Source of the DNA: Pseudomonas syringae pv. cilantro
GTDB taxonomy: Bacteria > Pseudomonadota > Gammaproteobacteria > Pseudomonadales > Pseudomonadaceae
DNA length: 34,335 nt
Assembly (NCBI RefSeq): GCF_001293775.1
Contig: NZ_LGLN01000033.1
Coordinates: 515,148-549,482, forward strand
Reading direction: 5' to 3'
The notes under the pieces were generated by a model, which was given only the letters and a program-made list of their open reading frames with translations, made no database searches and was not told the DNA's origin. Position 1 is the first letter of the stretch. Each line of letters opens with the position of its first letter. Below, in pieces: positions 1 to 5,749 of this stretch. Made by a program: the position numbers and the translations under genes.

Positions 1-21
1 CGAATCCTGTCGAGTGCACCA
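1..21 (+). tRNA. 3' end of a tRNA, probably tRNA-Arg (partial)
   Basis: The window opens inside a tRNA. The T-loop remnant CGAATC, the T-stem 3' arm CCTGT, a seven-base acceptor strand CGAGTGC, discriminator A and encoded CCA end at base 21. The implied 5' acceptor strand GCACTCG fits the Pseudomonas tRNA-Arg(ACG) that I recall lying between rsmA/csrA and mgtE. The anticodon lies outside the window, so the isotype is inference. Confidence 0.7.
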
Positions 22-28
22 TACATCG

Positions 29-59
29 AAAAGCCCACATCGAAAGATGTGGGCTTTTT
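29..59 (+). terminator. Rho-independent terminator after the tRNA
   Basis: A perfect stem AAGCCCACATC / GATGTGGGCTT closes on a GAAA tetraloop and runs into TTTTT. It is eight bases beyond the CCA end of the tRNA. The A-run on the 5' side also lets it work for the convergent minus-strand gene ending at 66, so it is probably bidirectional. Confidence 0.85.
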
Positions 60-65
60 GCTTTT

Positions 66-563
66 CTAGCGTTTTCCTTTAACGCATCCGTCTTCATCGA
101 ATGTCACGCTGTTGCTGCGGCCTTTTTTCTGCTCGTAGACATAGCGCAATTCGCCGTTGCGATTGGTGATCTTGTCCGGGCGGCCCAGCAGGCTTTCCAC
201 ATCACGTTTTGTCATGCCTGGCGGGGTACGCTGGTTGATGATTGCCGCACGTCGCTGCTCTGCGCTGAGACGATTGCCACAGCCGTCGTCGCGTGTGCCG
301 ACCACGACCAGTTCCCTGGGTAAGGTTTTTCGCCGTTCGGCCTCTCGGCTATGGGCAGGCGCAGGCGGAAGCAATTCGATCCGCGTCCCGGGCGGAGCGT
401 TGAAGGCTCTTTGCATCTGGGTGCTGTGGCCTTCGGGGCAGCCAAGGGTGGTGAAGGTGACTTTTCCTGCCGCATCCTCGCAACGCTGCACGGTGCTGGC
501 CGCGACGTGAGCAGGCAGGTAGAGCAGGGCGCTGAACAAGGGTAAATGAATGATCAAACGCAT
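66..563 (-). CDS. Exported DUF4124-domain protein with C-terminal SmpA-like segment
   Basis: 165-aa protein with a clear signal peptide (MRLIIHLPLFSALLYLPAHVAA). A DUF4124-type segment follows: a cysteine in VQRCEDAAGKVTF, then TTLGCPEG. The C-terminal third (GMTKRDVESLLGRPDK...LRYVYE) resembles the SmpA/OmlA (BamE-like) motif found in small envelope proteins. The ATG at 563 is chosen over one at 578 because GGAGGA lies seven bases upstream of it. It is probably periplasmic and of unknown function; the four cysteines could form disulfides. It converges on the tRNA terminator. Confidence 0.85.
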   Translation of the reverse strand: MRLIIHLPLFSALLYLPAHVAASTVQRCEDAAGKVTFTTLGCPEGHSTQMQRAFNAPPGTRIELLPPAPAHSREAERRKTLPRELVVVGTRDDGCGNRLSAEQRRAAIINQRTPPGMTKRDVESLLGRPDKITNRNGELRYVYEQKKGRSNSVTFDEDGCVKGKR

Positions 564-699
564 GATCGAGTCCTCCATGACGGGGTGTTGTGAAAGCCTA
601 ACTGTGGTCTTTTCCGCAGGCGAGCGTGTTTTCTTGGCGGGATGTGACGTCGAACCTTTATCGCTTCATTTAACCTTGCAGCTTTGCGTTGCAAACGAT

Positions 700-708
700 T
701 GTTATAAG
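700..708 (+). promoter_or_regulatory. Candidate extended -10 promoter of mgtE
   Basis: TG-T-TATAAG matches an extended -10 (TGnTATAAT, five of six in the hexamer). No good -35 sits 16-18 bases upstream. If it is used, the mgtE transcript has a leader of about 170 nt. A perfect TTGACA at 823-828 is a competing -35, but I see no convincing -10 for it. Confidence 0.3.
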
Positions 709-759
709 CTGAATTTCTCGCGTGCGCTTCGCCCAAAGCGGTGTATCATTGCGCCCGTC

Positions 760-774
760 AGCCCCGCCGGGGCT
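760..774 (+). other. Leader hairpin 1 upstream of mgtE
   Basis: AGCCCC-GCC-GGGGCT forms a six-base-pair GC-rich stem with a three-base loop. No U-tract follows, so it is not a canonical terminator. It lies just upstream of the possible leader ORF at 789. Confidence 0.4.
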
Positions 775-788
775 TGTGGAAAACCTCC

Positions 789-848
789 ATGGACTTACCC
801 AGTCGTTACTCAATAGTGTTTTTTGACAATCATGACTTAACTGATTGA
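789..848 (+). CDS. Possible 19-codon leader peptide ahead of mgtE
   Basis: ATG at 789 opens a short frame reading MDLPSRYSIVFFDNHDLTD and ends at TGA 846-848, forty bases before the mgtE start. A weak GGA lies upstream. The stop codon falls directly before the hairpin at 850-875, the arrangement seen in translation-coupled leaders. I do not recognise the peptide, and short ORFs arise by chance. Its place in a long leader of a Mg transporter gene is the only argument for it. Confidence 0.25.
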   Translation: MDLPSRYSIVFFDNHDLTD

Positions 849-849
849 T

Positions 850-875
850 CTCCCGGCGTGCTCCGCTGCTGGGAG
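850..875 (+). promoter_or_regulatory. Hairpin abutting the mgtE ribosome binding site
   Basis: CTCCCGGCG (850-858) pairs with TGCTGGGAG (867-875): nine pairs, two of them G-U, with an eight-base loop. The Shine-Dalgarno GGAG (877-880) follows one base later. The stem leaves the SD free but sits directly against it and could gate ribosome loading. No M-box or other known Mg riboswitch was recognised. Confidence 0.5.
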
Positions 876-887
876 TGGAGTTCGCCT

Positions 888-2330
888 ATGACCGAAAGAG
901 AAGTAAAAAAAACGCAGGAAAGCTTGCAGGATCGCCTGGCTCAGGTCGTCGATCTGCTGCAGCGCCAGCGTATTGTTGAAGACCTGACCCATCGTCAGGA
1001 AGGTCAACACCAGGATCGGGTCGAAAACCTGGTTCATCGGCAGAACCTCGTCGAATTGCAGCGCAAGCTCGATGACCTCCACTCTGCCGACGTCGCTTAC
1101 ATCCTCGAAGCCCTTCCTCTGGAAGACCGTCTGACGGTCTGGCAGTTGGTTCAGGCTGATCGCGATGGCGACATTCTTCTCGAAGTATCCGATTCCGTTC
1201 GTGAAACCCTGATCGCTGACATGGACGATCACGAGTTGCTCGCGGCGGCACGGGACATGGACGCCGACGAATTGGCCGACCTTGCTCCCGAATTGCCCCG
1301 CGACGTTGTTCATGAGCTGATGGAAGCGCTGGATTCACAGCAGCGCGAGCGTGTGCGATCTGCCCTGTCCTACGACGAGGATCAGGTGGGTGCGCTGATG
1401 GACTTCGAGATGGTGACGATCCGTGAGGATGTCAGCCTTGAAGTGGTATTGCGCTACCTGCGTCGGCTCAAAGAGCTGCCGGGTCATACCGACAAACTGT
1501 TTGTGGTCGATTCTGAAGGCGTGCTCAAGGGTGTGCTGCCCATCAAGCGTCTGCTGGTCAATGACCCGGAGAAGCAGGTTGGCGAAGTCATGGCCAACGA
1601 TCCCGTCAGCTTTCACCCTGAAGACGACGCTTACGAAGCCGCCCAGGCCTTCGAGCGCTATGACCTCATTTCCACTCCTGTCGTGGACAAGAACGGCAAA
1701 CTGATCGGTCGACTGACCATCGATGAAATTGTCGACCTGATTCGTGAGGAAAGTGAAAACGAAGTCCTCAACATGGCCGGTCTGCGCGAAGAGGAAGATA
1801 TCTTCGCCTCGGTCTGGCGCTCGCTGCGTAACCGCTGGGCCTGGCTGGCAGTCAACCTGGTGACAGCGTTTATGGCATCGCGCGTGATTGGCCTTTTCGA
1901 AGGCTCGATCGAGAAACTGGTGGCGCTCGCCGCACTGATGCCGATCGTTGCGGGCATTGGTGGCAACTCAGGTAATCAGACCATCACCATGATTGTTCGC
2001 GCCATGGCGCTGGATCAGGTCAATACCGGCAACACCTCGCGATTGTTGCGTAAAGAGCTGGCGGTAGGGCTGATCAACGGCTTGATCTGGGGAGGAGTGA
2101 TCGGTGTGGTCGCCTACCTGCTTTACGGCAGTTGGTCGCTGGGTGTGGTGATGACCGCCGCAATGACGCTCAACCTGCTGCTCGCTGCCTTGATGGGGGT
2201 TTCCATCCCTATGGTGCTGGCACGCCTGGGGCGCGATCCGGCGATGGGGGCCAGCGTGATGATCACCGCCGTAACAGACAGCGGGGGGTTCTTCATCTTT
2301 CTTGGCCTGGCGACAATCTTTCTGCTCTAG
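888..2330 (+). CDS. mgtE: MgtE magnesium transporter
   Basis: 480-aa inner-membrane Mg2+ channel. The cytosolic N domain spans roughly residues 55-165 and a tandem CBS pair roughly 168-290. In known MgtE proteins these bind Mg2+ and close the pore. About five hydrophobic segments follow from ~315 to the C-terminus. The pore signature PIVAGIGGNSGNQ is at ~352-364. Start 888 is chosen because GGAG lies seven bases upstream; an earlier in-frame start at 858 lies inside the leader hairpin. In P. aeruginosa MgtE also influences type III secretion (established knowledge). Whether that holds here is not visible. Confidence 0.95.
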   Translation: MTEREVKKTQESLQDRLAQVVDLLQRQRIVEDLTHRQEGQHQDRVENLVHRQNLVELQRKLDDLHSADVAYILEALPLEDRLTVWQLVQADRDGDILLEVSDSVRETLIADMDDHELLAAARDMDADELADLAPELPRDVVHELMEALDSQQRERVRSALSYDEDQVGALMDFEMVTIREDVSLEVVLRYLRRLKELPGHTDKLFVVDSEGVLKGVLPIKRLLVNDPEKQVGEVMANDPVSFHPEDDAYEAAQAFERYDLISTPVVDKNGKLIGRLTIDEIVDLIREESENEVLNMAGLREEEDIFASVWRSLRNRWAWLAVNLVTAFMASRVIGLFEGSIEKLVALAALMPIVAGIGGNSGNQTITMIVRAMALDQVNTGNTSRLLRKELAVGLINGLIWGGVIGVVAYLLYGSWSLGVVMTAAMTLNLLLAALMGVSIPMVLARLGRDPAMGASVMITAVTDSGGFFIFLGLATIFLL

Positions 2331-2350
2331 ACCTGCAAAGGGTCACACAT

Positions 2351-2378
2351 AAAAAACCGCCTTGACCGGCGGTTTTTT
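2351..2378 (+). terminator. Rho-independent terminator of mgtE
   Basis: AAAAAACCGCC - TTGACC - GGCGGTTTTTT: a GC-rich stem extended by A/T pairs with a six-T tail, twenty bases after the mgtE stop. Confidence 0.9.
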
Positions 2379-2444
2379 ATTGATGAATTAATCTTCATTT
2401 TTTTAAGCTGTCATTTGCTCATAACAGCATAGAAAGCGGACGCA

Positions 2445-2471
2445 AATAAAAAGGCCAGCTTTCGCTGGCCC
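2445..2471 (-). terminator. Rho-independent terminator of amrZ
   Basis: On the minus strand GGCCAGC-GAAA-GCTGGCC is followed by TTTTTATTT, about twenty bases beyond the amrZ stop. It faces the mgtE terminator across roughly 65 bases holding no gene. Confidence 0.9.
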
Positions 2472-2490
2472 TGGTCTTTAACACTAACGT

Positions 2491-2814
2491 TCAGTCTTCG
2501 GAAGCCATTTCCGTGTCGTGAGCAATCAGTGAAACAAGAGCGTTCTGTTGACGATGCGAAAGGTGACGAAAACGTTGCAGCAGCTCGCGCTCGTTCAGAG
2601 ACAGCTCAGGGCTATCAAGGCGCAGGTTTGGCTCATCGCCAAGTGCACCCTCCTGGGTCAGACTCTGCTCAAGACGAGCAATAATCTCCGAGTTCATGCT
2701 GCGATGATGATTTTTGGCTACTTCTTGCACGCGATTACGCATGCCGTCTGGTAGGCGAACGACGAACTTGTCAGCCGTGCGGCTGGAATAGATAGCCTGT
2801 TTCATAGGGCTCAT
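2491..2814 (-). CDS. amrZ: AmrZ/AlgZ ribbon-helix-helix regulator
   Basis: 107-aa DNA-binding protein of the Arc/MetJ ribbon-helix-helix class. The core [16 protein letters not shown] gives the DNA-contacting strand. [17 protein letters not shown] gives the two helices. [18 protein letters not shown] in the C-terminal part matches, as I recall it, the tetramerisation region of P. aeruginosa AmrZ. In Pseudomonas AmrZ controls alginate, motility, c-di-GMP and iron genes (established). Start 2814 gives MSPMKQA, parallel to the P. aeruginosa N-terminus. No strong SD is visible; the palindrome TAACCGGTTA (2820-2829) occupies that position. Upstream lie an AlgU-type promoter and a candidate AmrZ site. 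Confidence 0.93.
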   Translation of the reverse strand: MSPMKQAIYSSRTADKFVVRLPDGMRNRVQEVAKNHHRSMNSEIIARLEQSLTQEGALGDEPNLRLDSPELSLNERELLQRFRHLSHRQQNALVSLIAHDTEMASED

Positions 2815-2874
2815 ATATTTAACCGGTTAGTTCAGGGGAAGCGGTTCTAGCAAGTGGCCGCAAGATTGTGATTC

Positions 2875-2901
2875 TCAGACAATCGTTTTGGCCAAATGTT
2901 C
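2875..2901 (-). promoter_or_regulatory. AlgU (sigma-22)-type promoter of amrZ
   Basis: Read on the minus strand, GAACAT (2901-2896), a 16-base spacer and TCTGA (2879-2875) match the AlgU consensus GAACTT-N16/17-TCTGA with one -35 mismatch. Transcription would begin near 2868, about 55 bases before the ATG. AlgT/AlgU dependence of amrZ is established in P. aeruginosa. The spacer contains the palindrome TTTGGCCAAA (2887-2896). Confidence 0.6.
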
Positions 2902-2916
2902 AACCGCGAATCCAAG

Positions 2917-2931
2917 GGCCGACATAATGCC
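2917..2931 (-). promoter_or_regulatory. Candidate AmrZ operator
   Basis: On the minus strand GGCATTATGTCGGCC resembles the AmrZ motif as I remember it (GGCAAAACGCCGGC, about 10 of 14). It lies some 15 bases upstream of the AlgU-type -35, a sensible place for autoregulation. Motif recall and hand alignment make this tentative. Confidence 0.35.
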
Positions 2932-3261
2932 GTAATCCGTCGAATCCTTGGCGCCAATTCTGTGACAAATATTGACTCAGGTAGAGGCTATTTGCCAGCA
3001 CCAATGATCAGAAATGCGACCGGCTTTGCAAATAACCCGTTTTTGCTCAGCCACAGACGAAGAACGGCTACCTGACAGGCTTTCGGCTGTCATGTCTATA
3101 TATGAGTCCAAGCTTAGGCACTAATTCAACAAGGGCAGGCAGAAGCCGACCAGCGTGATGCTGGCAGGTGAAACAATGGCTCGGAGGTGACTGATGAGGG
3201 CGGAAACTGACTGGTTGGTCTAGCGGGATATCTGCAAATGACGATTGGGTCTAAGCACAAT
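2932..3261. other. Intergenic region without a recognisable gene
   Basis: Between the amrZ regulatory region and the 3' end of the small membrane protein I see no ORF with a ribosome site or familiar protein sequence. TGACAG...CTGTCA (about 3073-3092) could form a short six-base-pair hairpin with an eight-base loop. The stretch could hold a small RNA, but nothing in it identifies one. Confidence 0.4.
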
Positions 3262-3447
3262 TCAACGCAAGACCGGATCGAACTTGAAGCGGCGGCCGAC
3301 GAACAGGGCGACCAAAAAAAGACCGGCGAACAGACCCGCAATAATATTCGCGACGACGCTCACAACCTGTTCCTGCGGGGGCAGCAGGAGGCCGACAACC
3401 AAGGCCATGATTGCCAGAACAAGGAATGACAATGCGGGTTTGGACAT
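3262..3447 (-). CDS. Small two-helix membrane protein
   Basis: 61-aa protein with two hydrophobic segments (about residues 5-22 and 29-49). They are separated by a short polar turn containing PPQEQ, and the tail is basic (GRRFKFDPVLR). A purine-rich GAGAAG is about nine bases before the ATG. It resembles the many unnamed small inner-membrane proteins of Pseudomonas; I cannot assign a function. It lies 47 bases downstream of, and on the same strand as, the small exported protein at 3495, so the two may be cotranscribed. Confidence 0.65.
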   Translation of the reverse strand: MSKPALSFLVLAIMALVVGLLLPPQEQVVSVVANIIAGLFAGLFLVALFVGRRFKFDPVLR

Positions 3448-3494
3448 GGCGACTTTCTTCTCTCAGGATTTGATAACGGTCAGGCAAGACGTTT

Positions 3495-3734
3495 TTAAAA
3501 AACCCAGCGTTGCTCGGCACGAGGTGCCTGCAAATCGGCTGCGTTTTCAGTCGCCAGAATAGCCGCGCTTTCGCTGCGGTCGGTCATCACCGCAAGCTTT
3601 GGCGCGTGACTGATGTGATGCTGCACGGACGTCTGAACGCTCACCTGAGCGCTCTGAGCACCGGAATCCTGAAAATGGAATGCAACCAGAGCCACCAGAG
3701 CCACCGCATTCAACGCTGTGAGAGTCTTGTTCAT
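3495..3734 (-). CDS. Small exported hypothetical protein
   Basis: 79-aa protein starting MNKTLTALNAVALVALVAFHF, a signal peptide or N-terminal anchor. A polar Gln/Ser/His-rich region of low complexity follows (QVSVQTSVQHHISHAP), then an acidic/alanine-rich tail. The frame stays open upstream to 3914, but that extension is AT-rich and unlike protein. The start at 3734, with a weak GGA nearby, is preferred. Function unknown; probably periplasmic or membrane-tethered. Confidence 0.6.
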   Translation of the reverse strand: MNKTLTALNAVALVALVAFHFQDSGAQSAQVSVQTSVQHHISHAPKLAVMTDRSESAAILATENAADLQAPRAEQRWVF

Positions 3735-3871
3735 TTTCCAGTACCTGTGCCCGACCGTTTGGGATGAGATGTGTTCACTGCTACTGGTAATGCAGTCTGC
3801 ATGCCAACGGTAAAATGTAATAAATTCCTTATAAATCAATAATTTAAATATCATAAAAAATGTGCTGGCAG

Positions 3872-3913
3872 TGCGTTTTGCAATGATGGCTTTTTGGTGT
3901 ATTGCAAAATGCA
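3872..3913. repeat. Inverted repeat with 13-base arms
   Basis: TGCGTTTTGCAAT (3872-3884) and ATTGCAAAATGCA (3901-3913) pair over 13 positions, one of them a G-T mismatch (a G-U wobble in RNA), around a 16-base loop. GATGG occurs just inside and just outside the right arm. There is no T-run, so it is not a standard terminator. It may be a protein-binding dyad or a structured RNA. Confidence 0.6.
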
Positions 3914-3977
3914 TGATGGGTTCACTGATTGGTGTCTTTCAGCGAAATCGGCTACAGCTTTAGAGGGCAATGACAAC

Positions 3978-4006
3978 ATGACAAGCGCGGCGCATCTCGC
4001 TAAGAT
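3978..4006 (+). promoter_or_regulatory. Sigma-70 promoter of tRNA-Arg(CCT)
   Basis: -35 ATGACA (3978-3983), 17-base spacer, -10 TAAGAT (4001-4006). The GC-rich discriminator GCACGCCGTCC that follows is typical of stringently controlled stable-RNA promoters. The mature tRNA begins about 38 bases after the expected start, leaving a short 5' leader for RNase P. Confidence 0.6.
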
Positions 4007-4050
4007 GCACGCCGTCCTCGCTGGCACCGAACGGTGTGCCGGCACGCAGT

Positions 4051-4127
4051 GTCTCAGTAGCTCAATTGGATAGAGCATCCCCCTCCTAAGGGGAAGGTTG
4101 CAGGTTCGAACCCCGCCTGGGACACCA
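4051..4127 (+). tRNA. tRNA-Arg (anticodon CCT)
   Basis: A full 77-base cloverleaf with encoded CCA. Acceptor GTCTCAG pairs with CTGGGAC (one G-U). The D-arm is GCTC/GAGC and the anticodon stem TCCCC/GGGGA. The loop is CTCCTAA with anticodon CCT at 4085-4087, and the T-loop is TTCGAAC. It reads the rare AGG codon. The T-stem carries an internal A-C mismatch (4102/4114). tRNA-Arg(CCT) genes are frequent integration sites, and accessory-looking DNA follows, but no second copy of the tRNA 3' end was found here. Confidence 0.95.
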
Positions 4128-4308
4128 TATTTTGTTTGGCTGACTCATCGCCTTGTTCGGCGTGGAAGTTAGCTGCCAAACGCTCACATCAGACCCAGAC
4201 GCATCTCCCGCCTCAGTCCGTATTCGAAGCGAGCCGCCAGCTATTTGCTGACCTCGTTCCAGTCTTTCATCCATCCCTCACAACCTACCTGCCTGCACAT
4301 CACTGCAA

Positions 4309-4986
4309 TCAACCCTCTACAGGAACACCGGCCAGCTTCTGTCGAAGTAACTCAATCGCCTGTGCCTGGACTTCACCTTGCTGTCGTATATCGGACACGA
4401 TCTCTTTTTCGCGCTTATACCCCGTCCACACCGGGGTCAACGTTCGACGTATGATACTTTTCACTGTTCCAAGATATTGATGATCTGCTGTATAATATTC
4501 TAACGCAAGATAAGAGGCGGGCTGCGAAGATCGGTCGTTGATAAGCCGCGCTTGCATATCCAGTTCTACAACGAGCTTGTTACCGCTGCGCGACGCTTCT
4601 TCAAATGACTGGAAGCGTTGTACCTTGCCTAATCGTGCCTCCAGCATTCGGGTGACCGCTGCGACACTGAGTTCCGGATCTGATGTTTCGACGTAGGCCC
4701 GGCGTATGGACTCGATATACAGGCTGCCAATCAACCCTGATGTGTAGCGACGATTATAGGCATCCAGCTCCTGAGCTGTTTCGGTCGCGGAAGGGCTCAT
4801 TACAAGAGCGATCGGGCCTTTCGGCAGACTGGCAGGGGCCGTGGTATCAGCGAGTGTGTTATCGCCAAATTTATCGGTCGCACAGCCTGAAATTAATATC
4901 AGAAAGACTGCGATGCCTATGTTTTTTAAATGGCCAGGCAAGAAGTCAGCTTGCCACGAGCCCGGTGATCGCTGGGGGGTTACCAT
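4309..4986 (-). CDS. Putative lipoprotein of unknown function
   Basis: 225-aa protein with a long N-region, a hydrophobic core (IGIAVFLILISGC) and a lipobox I-S-G-C with the lipidated cysteine at residue 35. The mature part has no domain I recognise. It looks like a mixed alpha/beta soluble domain (ELDAYNRRYTSGLIGSLYIES, KLVVELDMQARL, YLALEYYTADHQYLGTVKS) with a helical C-terminus. AGGAG is seven bases before the ATG, which fixes the start despite the long N-region. It stands alone, converging on the tRNA. Probably anchored in the outer membrane. Confidence 0.75.
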   Translation of the reverse strand: MVTPQRSPGSWQADFLPGHLKNIGIAVFLILISGCATDKFGDNTLADTTAPASLPKGPIALVMSPSATETAQELDAYNRRYTSGLIGSLYIESIRRAYVETSDPELSVAAVTRMLEARLGKVQRFQSFEEASRSGNKLVVELDMQARLINDRSSQPASYLALEYYTADHQYLGTVKSIIRRTLTPVWTGYKREKEIVSDIRQQGEVQAQAIELLRQKLAGVPVEG

Positions 4987-5105
4987 TCAAGAACTCCTGG
5001 TCATAAAGACAGTGAATTAAAAACTTCCAAGGCGGGCAAATAACAATTTCTGAATTTTGCAGTCGCTGTAATTATCGTAATCGAGGGTGCCGGGGAGACA
5101 CTGCC

Positions 5106-5130
5106 AAAACGTTGATGATTTACGCCAAAA
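5106..5130 (+). promoter_or_regulatory. 25-nt regulatory element, copy 1 (upstream of DUF2946/TonB receptor)
   Basis: AAAACGTTGATGA followed by TTTACGCCAAAA. It matches 8341-8365 at 21 of 25 positions, with both ends conserved and four differences in the middle. This copy ends 45 bases before the first possible start (5176) of the DUF2946 gene. A TATTGA (5142-5147) could serve as -10. The length and two-part conservation suit an AraC-type site. Confidence 0.5.
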
Positions 5131-5175
5131 ACCGCCCTCCCTATTGAGTCTGGAAACTAAGCTGCCTGTGACAAA

Positions 5176-5640
5176 ATGGCGCACCCGTTTAAAATTTACA
5201 GACCTCGATATAACGGGCTAAATGGCAGCCCCTTTGCGGCGATTTCATTTATGAGTTCGTTGAAACGCATCAGCCCCTGGATTGCCTGTCTTGCGGTCTT
5301 GCTGAACATGTTCGCCATGCCGCTGAGCCGCGCGATGCAGTCGCCGGACCTGCGCCTGATGCTTTCGGGTGGGTTCTGCTCGAACGGGGGCTCGAAAGCG
5401 CTGCCTCAAGAATTCAGCAATATGCTGGATGCCTTGCAGCTACCCCAGTCCAAATCCGTCATGCAACACGGCGACTGCTGCTGTGGTCATGCGGGGTTGG
5501 TAGCATTACCTTCTAGCTACTACCGGCCTTTCCTGCCGCAGTACCCATCCAGTATCACTCTCGAAAACCCTGAACTGCCGACGCTGCATCCAAGGATTCG
5601 TTGGCCCAGCCTAAGTCCACGCGCCTCTCCTGTCGCCTGA
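5176..5640 (+). CDS. DUF2946 family protein next to TonB receptor
   Basis: 154 aa from 5176, or 129 aa from the ATG at 5251 (MSSLKRISPWIACLAVLLNMFAMPLSRA, a good signal peptide), which I consider the likelier start. The signature of the family is visible: FCSNGG, then GDCCCGHAG, three consecutive cysteines followed by Cys/His-poor proline-rich sequence. DUF2946 genes commonly precede TonB-dependent receptors, including copper receptors (established gene-neighbourhood knowledge). A metal-binding or accessory periplasmic role is inference. The receptor follows after 109 bases on the same strand. Confidence 0.75.
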   Translation: MAHPFKIYRPRYNGLNGSPFAAISFMSSLKRISPWIACLAVLLNMFAMPLSRAMQSPDLRLMLSGGFCSNGGSKALPQEFSNMLDALQLPQSKSVMQHGDCCCGHAGLVALPSSYYRPFLPQYPSSITLENPELPTLHPRIRWPSLSPRASPVA

Positions 5641-5749
5641 TCACAACACCGTTGAAATTGTGCGGTGCTGCTCTCTTTAAAACTTTTTAGCGGCCTGTGT
5701 CGGACGCTAAACGCCTTTGAAGTTTCTTGATCATCAGGAAGTGCGTGCT

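Larger units (their letters stand above)
3735..4050. other. AT-rich intergenic region between exported protein and tRNA-Arg
   Basis: No gene is visible. The first half (about 3780-3870) is strikingly AT-rich and contains the upstream region of the small exported protein. The middle holds the long inverted repeat at 3872-3913, and the end holds the tRNA promoter. Confidence 0.6.

Noticed and set aside
4086..4274. 62-aa minus-strand frame containing CPRRGSNLQPSP
   Set aside because: This string is the familiar false translation across the T-arm of a tRNA gene.
5068..5082. GTAATTATCGTAATC as a Fur-box-like sequence
   Set aside because: About 11 of 19 positions fit the Fur consensus by hand; too weak to annotate, although a metal-linked receptor lies downstream.
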